The position numbers and the translations under genes were made by a program. A DNA stretch of 50,530 nt from Macrocybe gigantea (lineage: Eukaryota; Basidiomycota; Agaricomycetes; Agaricales; Callistosporiaceae). The DNA lies in contig SJRY01000296.1 in NCBI GenBank assembly GCA_011319805.1, forward strand, positions 1-50,530, read 5' to 3'. Position 1 is the stretch's first letter; each line of letters starts with the position of its first letter. Of the stretch, positions 44,431-50,530 are shown in pieces. A model generated the notes under the pieces. That model saw only the letters and a list, made by a program, of their open reading frames with translations, did no database searches and had not been told where the DNA came from.

Positions 44431-47400
44431 TTAGGCAGGTTCCGTACGAAGGCGCTTGGAAGGTTCTACAAAAAGAATGAATACAAAGTGTTTTGTCTCA
44501 CATATTTGAAACAGCTTACTGGGAACGTCCAGGACATCCAGAACATGAGCGATCTCTTTGTCCAGCGTGTTGAGAGCCGGAACTGGGAAAGAATCTACTT
44601 CTAACATGAATAAAAATCATCTGCTAAGGGGAAAAACTCGCCTAAGGGTTCTGCACGTCGCAGTTCAACTCTGAATAGGTCCCGGTGCCACCCGTATCGC
44701 AAACGTGGTAAGGGCTGGTAATGATCTGGGGCGGGATAACTTTTTTGCAGTAAGCGGCTGAAATCCTGGGGCGCTAACTCTGATAGGCTTGTTATTCCGT
44801 GTTGATGAGCCTTTTCGTAACCTTGAATTAGCGCCTGCACTTGATCTTGCAAAAGAAGGTTGTAAAATCCGTCCATAAAGTTCACCTCTTGGTCTTGAGA
44901 GCCCACGTTGGTGAGAAAGAGACCACAGCGGCAAGAAAGCCATTGAATGATTCGATGGCCTTGTTGCCTTGCATGATAGATGTCCATCCTAAGCCGAACG
45001 TCTGTCGTTTCCCCCAGGTATTCGTGCAGCTCGAGGCAGATACAAAGTAGGCAAACCTTGATGACGTCCGAGAAATTATCAAGGTCGGGTAGGTGGCTTT
45101 GACCGCGGGGAAAAGGCTTGCCGTTAAAGAAATCGTATAACATCGCTTGGATAGAGCGTAAAAGGAGAACAGTAGTGCCAAGATGCTCCTGATTGGTGAC
45201 AGAATCAGAAGCGCAAAAGATATGGAATATAGCAATGACTGTTCGGTCCAGATGGCAGAACGTATAGAAGAAACGTCCGCGGCAGATGCTTGATTCCACA
45301 GTGTACACCATATGCAGAGTAGCTGGAGGCATATATCTAATAAAAATACGTCACGTTGTTAGCATTGAACGCATTACGAGTAGTAGCAACACTTGCAGGG
45401 TATCGCCTGGCCTGAGGAGCACAGCGTAAAGCTTCATTTGACGCCGGTTAGGCCTGTTGGGGTCATATTTGTCATTGGCAAAGTAGTCCACTCTGTCAAA
45501 ATGCCAGCCATTCTCCTCGGCATCTACAGCTATGATGAACCACTTGAGGCCGTTTTCAACGTCAAGCCTTGTAGCCCAGCCACAAGAGTCAAAGTGAAAC
45601 GGTGAAAATGCACCTTCGCGGCCGGCTATAGACCAGAGAAGAATCCAGAGGGGATAGGGGAGATTGAAGGACGGTCCTCCAGATGTTGATCTATAGGCGA
45701 ATTCATCAAGGCGAAATGGTTCCGGCATGACTCGTTTAGTTCTGTCATTCATAGGAAGAGTGAGGGCGTTGAGAATTTTGCCGTTAGGATTTCTCGCAGA
45801 GGCAATCAAATCGAGAGGTGTGGCGATAACATGTCGAACGCGCTCGTCTAAGACGGTTGGGTTGTCCCCAACCTCGTCATCAGTGCGGTCCTGGGTGCTA
45901 TCTTGGTCGTCGGAGAGCTCATCACTACGTATTGGAATAGAATGATCTGTTCTTTGCCATAAGTCTATGACTACCCCTCCAAGTAATCGTGCGTACCAAT
46001 AATTTCTATCTCCTTATATAGATCTTCGCCAACGGCTAGGGCCCAACCGTCTTCGTCGAACGCATATTCAGCTTCGTGGTCGCCACAGATAATAATAGGC
46101 TTTCTTGAGAAAGCCCTGACAATTTCCGTCGACGAAAGACCTTCCCATTCCCGGCGATCATAGATGTGGAATGGAGAGTCATGGTTGCCTTTAATATTTT
46201 GGGGCACGCCATCTTCGTATTGCATCTCTACAGCAGCCATTATGCGCTGCAATCTTCTCTGTTCATGTTGAAACTGCCGTAATATTAGAAAGGAAAATGG
46301 TTGTAACTCTTTGGGAAATACGTACGTGGAAAGATGGTGACCAGGATTTTGGATTTCCCAAGGCATCGTAGAGCGTATAAGCGCCAGGGCCTTGATGTTT
46401 CTAAGTAGGCGTTAAAAAAGCGCCCTGTGTAGAGAAGTCGGCACAAACCTGAACATGTTCCTCCTCCATTTTGGGCATCGCTGACTTTCCATCGCCGTAC
46501 TGCGAGGGTCAACATAGTGAAAACGAGAATAAAAGTAAGAGATTACTCACAATTTCATCAATGTCAATGGTAGTTGGGAAGAGGCGAAACTCTTGTGTTT
46601 CAGGCGTTGGAGGTCGCTTCCGTTTCCCAACAACGGTCTTGGGACCCTCGGGACCGGATTGTCGCCTCTTCTTTGTTTTCTTCTTCCGTTCCCTTTTCTT
46701 CTTTGAAGATGCCAACGGCACGCTAGTCTGTGAATCCTCCTCAGGCGCTTCTTCAGAATCTCCACGGAGCATCCTAGAATGACCTCGGCGCAGAACGGAA
46801 GGCTGAGGACTTTGGGAACTCAGTGACGATGAACTACCATTGTCCCGAGCAGATGAGAGAGGATCCGCAGAAGACAATTGTGCATCTGGACTGGCTTCGA
46901 CGGAGAATGGCAGTGGGGAAAGCTCGCGGGCAGCAGAGTGACTACCCGCTGTTGGCAAGGTCAGAGAGGGTTTTGGAAGCGTTGCAGGGCCTTTTTCAAG
47001 CGTCTCGATGAACCAATGCTTCTCCTTTTCCGTTGCCTGTGCTGCCAGGGGCGCCGCCTGTGCAATCATTCGTTTTACAACATCAACAACACCTACGTTA
47101 TTCGTCAGGTATTCGTTAAGGTGATTGAAGATAATTTCATCGATGCTGGCAATGATACTCGGACGCTCGTGCGAGAGTAGAACGTGCATTGCCTAATAGA
47201 GAGCGAGCGGTGCTTAAGACACGTAAGGATTTGTTTTGAGGAAACAGCGCTCACGTATATGAGGTCATATCTTTTTGCAGTTATATCAAACAGTTTCTTC
47301 TCCAGAAAGATAACGGTCGGAGAAATAGCCAGGAACATGAATAACGCGTTGCGATAAGTCGTGCCATTCTTCCATTCTGCAACGGCGTCCAAGACGGTTC

Positions 47401-48236
47401 GATCGTCCATGCTAGAGAATATTCACCCAAGGTTTGAGAAATCAGCAGTAAGTATACGTACCCGCACTCCTGTAACAATTCTCTGAAATGGACGGGTCCG
47501 TCAAGTCTTCCCTGGATATATAAATGAATATGGGCGTTGCTGAAGACAGCCAGCGGACTGACCTTCATCAAGTACGCAATATGCAAGGCAACGACTTGAA
47601 AGTTTCGTAAGATCTTGACCTGCTTGACAGTGGAAACGTTGCGGGCGATATCGGATGCAATGCGGTAGGTACAGTCTTGGATGCCGGAGGTGGGCTGCGT
47701 CTCCAATGGAATGCTATCCAGAAAGGCACCCTCTGCCATCTGGATTGCAAGGCTCCAGTCCTTGAAGGGCGTTATCCACTTTTGAAGCGTATTAGTTAGT
47801 TACCATTGGACAAACGACGGCAGGGCTAACCTCTTGTCTAAAGTCTTCACAATTCAACTTGAATTGCCGGAGTGGTTTACGGTTGACCGGAAGCGCCTTA
47901 GAAGCGAAGACGGCCAGGACAGCATAAGAAAAAAATATAGCAGCGCCTTTAGCTGCGTAGGTTGGATGTTTATTGTTGACTCTAGGGGTCCGAAATAACT
48001 CGCGAATAACCACTTCTGACGTAGAATTTGGCGGCAGATCGAATTGTTCTTCCCACATTTGAACGGACTCGATCATCGCCTGCAAAAGTGTTCAGTTCAG
48101 TTAGCTTATTGGGATGGCTCTAGGTAAAAGACGGGACCTTGAAACGAGGTTCGAAGGGCACTAGCTCCGACTGCAATATGAAGTCGCATGGCCAATCGAG
48201 CGCAAGAAGAAGCTTGGAATCAGCTATGGAACGCAT
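44431..48236 (-). CDS. JmjC-like Fe(II)/2-oxoglutarate dioxygenase
   Basis: The model starts MRSIADSKLLLALDWPCDFI (48,236), in frame through AMIESVQMWEEQFDLPPNS, WITPFKDWSLAIQMAEGAFL, HVLLSHERPSIIASIDEI and a disordered basic stretch (SSKKKRERKKKTKKRRQSGP, PKTVVGKRKRPPTPE) that looks like a nuclear signal. The JmjC part follows: REGAFSPFHFDSCGWATRLD with the HxD iron ligands (codons near 45,596 and 45,590), the Lys in ENGLKWFIIAVD as a candidate 2OG ligand, LYAVLLRPGDTLQVYMPPAT, and the distal His in PPATLHMVYT (near 45,314). The C-terminus, reached through a GC-AG intron, is DVPKPSKRLRTEPA. Eleven or so introns all keep phase, so the gene looks intact. JmjC enzymes demethylate histones or hydroxylate proteins; the substrate here is unknown. 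Its promoter side faces module C. Confidence 0.85.
44600..44640 (-). other. GC-AG intron in the JmjC gene
   Basis: GAA CCC TTA G is followed by GCGAGT and the intron ends ATGTTAG, joining to AA GTA GAT TCT TTC (AEPLEVDSF). The alternative GT four bases on gives a stop. The downstream exon reads VPALNTLDKEIAHVLD, supporting the splice. Confidence 0.55.
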
Positions 48237-48829
48237 AGCATTGCTGGCAAAGCTTGTTTGCCGCGTTTTCGGCTTGTCGCATTATGTAATGAAATTGTCA
48301 CGTGCATGGCATCTTGGATGTGCGATATTATAGTAACAACGAAGGTACATCGTAAAGATTTAAAGCAAGGCTGAAAGTTGGGCAAGGATTCACCTTGTAA
48401 CGGGCGATATGGGCATCGTGCTCTAGGCTGCTCGGCCAGGAAGACCACAAAAAAAAATCATATCCACGAATACGAAAATATGGGGTCTTGTTTGCAAGGT
48501 AGCGTAAGAAAAGCAAAGACGCCTGGCAACAGACGATGTGGGCATCGGGCTCTCGGTTGCCCGATGAGAAATTGACTATGTATCAAAAAAGTAAAATGAG
48601 ACCTGATTCTGTTTAAACACGAAAGCGAGGGCCAAGAAAAAGCGGGAACTCATACGAGATACCGTCCTGGCAGGACTGATTGAAACATAGATCTGAAGTA
48701 ATCACACATCAGTTCCATCAATGTATCTAATCTCCATGAACAGCGAAGGCTTACCTATGAGGCGGTATTACCCTGTCGAAAACGGCTTGTAGTTGTTACA
48801 GTCCCTGTGGCGGCGATCGGAGCGGCAAT
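48237..48829 (-). promoter_or_regulatory. Upstream region of the JmjC gene with a short direct repeat
   Basis: No ORF of note. GGGCGATATGGGCATCGTGC (about 48,400) recurs as CAGACGATGTGGGCATCGGG (about 48,528), each followed by TCT(A/C)GG(C/T)TGC. On the minus strand, CCTCATAG|GTAAGCC near 48,755 is a good donor, so the transcript may begin in module C and carry a spliced leader. Confidence 0.35.
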
Positions 48830-49277
48830 AGGTTTAGGACGATTGACGTTGAAGACAACGCGTCATTCAACGAAGGACAGACAACACGTCATGTCCTGGA
48901 CTGTAACACGACAACGCGTCAGGGCTACAGCGCCAACAGCAAGGGGAGAAGCCAACAGCAAGAAGCCAACAGCAAGGGGAGAAGGGGGAACGGGTTTATC
49001 GTTAAAGTTCACCGTCGTTGTCGTTGTTTGTTGATGGAGGCGGCGGAAGGCAGAAGGTTGATGACAAATCGAACCAAACAACGACTTGGTTCCTTTTCGC
49101 CGCTAAGTCAGCGCTGTCTGGGACGTCAAATTAACAGGCAAGTCCTTATTCCTTTGCGTTCTTCCTCCCTTGCCGCACAACCTGAGCTGAGCTGACGCGT
49201 TGTCGCTCGACTTGAGGCTGATGTGACAGGCCTGACGTGTTGTCGGCCTATCAAACAGTATGACGAGTTGTCTACTG
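48830..49277 (-). repeat. Terminal-repeat module C (right, inverted)
   Basis: 12-mers: GACAACGCGTCA 48,854, GACAACACGTCA 48,880, GACAACGCGTCA 48,910; inverted TGACGCGTTGTC 49,193, TGACGTGTTGTC 49,233, TGACGAGTTGTC 49,261. Spacing 26/30 then 40/28 mirrors modules A and B read backwards. Its reverse complement begins AGTAGACAACTCGTCATACT, close to B's AGTAGACAACACGTCATACT. Beside the inner 12-mer it shares GTCAGCTCAGG with B. Confidence 0.8.
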
Positions 49278-49500
49278 TGCGAGCGCAACGGTCATACCCT
49301 CATCGTATTTTGCTGATCTTTTCTTTCCGTCTACGACGTCCTTCTCTTTCCGTTAGCTTCCTTTCTTGTGTGAGTTAGAAATCGATCGTTTTTATTCACC
49401 ATCTTCGGGCTGACGTTGTTGTTATCTCTTAAATCACATTGCAGAACGCTATACAAGCCACTTTCCGATCCGTGAGTATCTTCCTCCTCGTACCCGCTAG

Positions 49501-50530
49501 ATGATTAGAAGCCTTGTAGCGATGCACGTTGCAAACGACATCAACATCCTAGGAGGACGAGACCCTTCGAGTATGTTCAAGTTTTCTAATACTCATTTTT
49601 TTCTTCTGCATTCTTATAAGCCGTCTCAGAACCTCTGACGGCGTACGATGGATTAGTTGGCGCACTTCTTGGAGGAATCAGTGGTTGTGCACGACACCGA
49701 ACCAGACTGCGATATATGGACCTACGTTCGGGCCAGTCCGTGTAGCACTCTGTGAAGATTTTCGTTTCGGTTCGAATGACCACACGCTTTGGCCTCAGCC
49801 ATGGTCGAGAGAGTTGCCGCACCTTGGAGCTGTGCTCAGAAAGCCTGCCGATCCTGCCGATGCGCTCGCTGTATTATGGTGGGATCCAACACCTTCCGAC
49901 TTTGTATCGTCGAGCGGCAGTGTTGTTACAGGTCTGGGACAATTGACAGAGACGAAGATTGCGGCATTCGAAGCCCTAGAACACGAATTACGAGAACGCT
50001 TCAAAGCATACAGGGAATTGGTCGACTCGGGCCATCCGTATATGAAACCAAATACGTATCTCCCCCTTCTTGAGCGCGCGATGCATTATGCATGTCTTCG
50101 ACTTCGTTGTCTTGCAACCACCTACGAGCAAATGCGATTCGGAGTCACGGACTTTCAGCGTCAGTACCTCGAACTTCGGGCTCTGCTTGATTACCTTGAA
50201 ATCTACAAGCCACGGATGGATGGACATGCGGCGCCGGCTACGACGGTCTCTCTCATTGCATTGGTGTCATTACCAGCGTTGTTCGCACGGTCGAAGACTT
50301 TTTCAAGGCGGGGCTGCCAGTTTGGTTCATGAGGCAAGCGTCCTTTCTTCAGGCGCCGAATGCTAGTTGCAACATATTAGAGGTCGTTGCACCTTTAATT
50401 GCTGAGAGAAGATTTGCACCAAACCACGTAGCAACGCCGTGATCTATTCAGGTCGAGATAACGCCGAGAAGCTTGTGACGATTCAACGATACTGCCGACA
50501 ATGGTTGACTTATGAGGACGCCTTTGGTGA
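49501..50530 (+). pseudogene. Agaricomycete multi-copy hypothetical protein, frame-broken, runs off the window
   Basis: ATG 49,501 (or 49,522) opens MIRSLVAMHVANDINILGGR, followed by an intron from 49,571. The family text then appears in successive frames: EPLTAYDGLVGALL, then VVHDTEPDCDIWTYVRASPC, then GSNDHTLWPQPWSRELPHLG and ALAVLWWDPTPSDFV and YLEIYKPRMDGHAAPATTVS, then IGVITSVVRTVEDFFKAGLP with VWF, then NAVIYSGRDNAEKLV. At least four frame changes (near 49,675, 49,750, 50,255 and 50,440) have no intron between them. Proteins of this type are numerous in mushroom genomes and often repeated; function unknown to me. It lies just outside module C and points away from the block. Confidence 0.55.

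Noticed and set aside
32494..49277. KDZ-type or Starship-type transposon assignment
   Set aside because: No Kyakuja/Dileera/Zisupton transposase and no DUF3435 tyrosine recombinase text could be found, so naming the block after either would be unsupported.
33690..49285. Target-site duplication flanking modules B and C (or A and C)
   Set aside because: The bases outside the AGTAGACA edges (AAGGAT, ATGGCT and GTGCGA) do not match.

Overview
The window is nuclear DNA of a filamentous fungus, almost certainly an agaricomycete (mushroom-forming basidiomycete). Genes are cut by many 45-60 nt GT-AG introns. Several products belong to families I know from basidiomycetes: a YML020W-like lipase-fold protein, a Ste7/Fuz7-type MAPKK, a PAAF1/Rpn14 homologue and a large ferric reductase. 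Between them lie gag fragments and multi-copy agaricomycete families. No rRNA, tRNA or CRISPR was seen.

Layout. 0-4.1 kb: YML020W-like gene (+), intact 3' half, frame-broken 5' half. 4.3-5.8 kb: aldo/keto reductase (-), intact after splicing. 6.3-7.1 kb: conserved hypothetical (+). 7.1-12.2 kb: poor in genes, with decayed F-box-like and small secreted-protein ORFs. 12.2-13.7 kb: 2OG-Fe(II) oxygenase (-), intact over 11 exons. 13.8-14.0 kb: a decayed copy of the 3' end of the MAPKK gene. 16.1-16.9 kb: possible PD-(D/E)XK-fold protein (+). 17.3-17.8 kb: duplicated non-coding DNA. 18.2-19.7 kb: MAPKK (-), divergent from the PAAF1/Rpn14 homologue (+, 20.0-21.6 kb). 22.6-24.9 kb: ferric reductase (+). 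25.7-28.8 kb: large disordered protein with a C-terminal coiled coil (-). 29.4-30.3 kb: retrotransposon-type fragments (+). 31.2-32.1 kb: small disordered protein (-).

The most interesting part is 32.5-49.3 kb. About 0.4 kb modules at 32.49-32.91 kb (A), 33.70-34.10 kb (B) and 48.83-49.28 kb (C) share outer edges and six copies each of a near-palindromic 12-mer (TGAC...GTC type), with similar spacing. C is inverted relative to A and B. The modules therefore look like long terminal inverted repeats around a 15-17 kb block. The block holds a roughly 84-residue protein (+), a large protein of unknown function (-), an SNF2-family helicase (-) and a JmjC-like dioxygenase (-). The SNF2 and JmjC genes read intact after splicing. 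I recognise no transposase, reverse transcriptase or recombinase in it. I propose it as a candidate undescribed large mobile element, or a conserved chromatin-modifying gene cassette.

Another pattern runs across the window: single-base frame breaks occur in several unrelated genes, including conserved ones, while neighbouring genes are clean. Either the assembly has residual indels or several genes are decaying; reads or RNA would decide.
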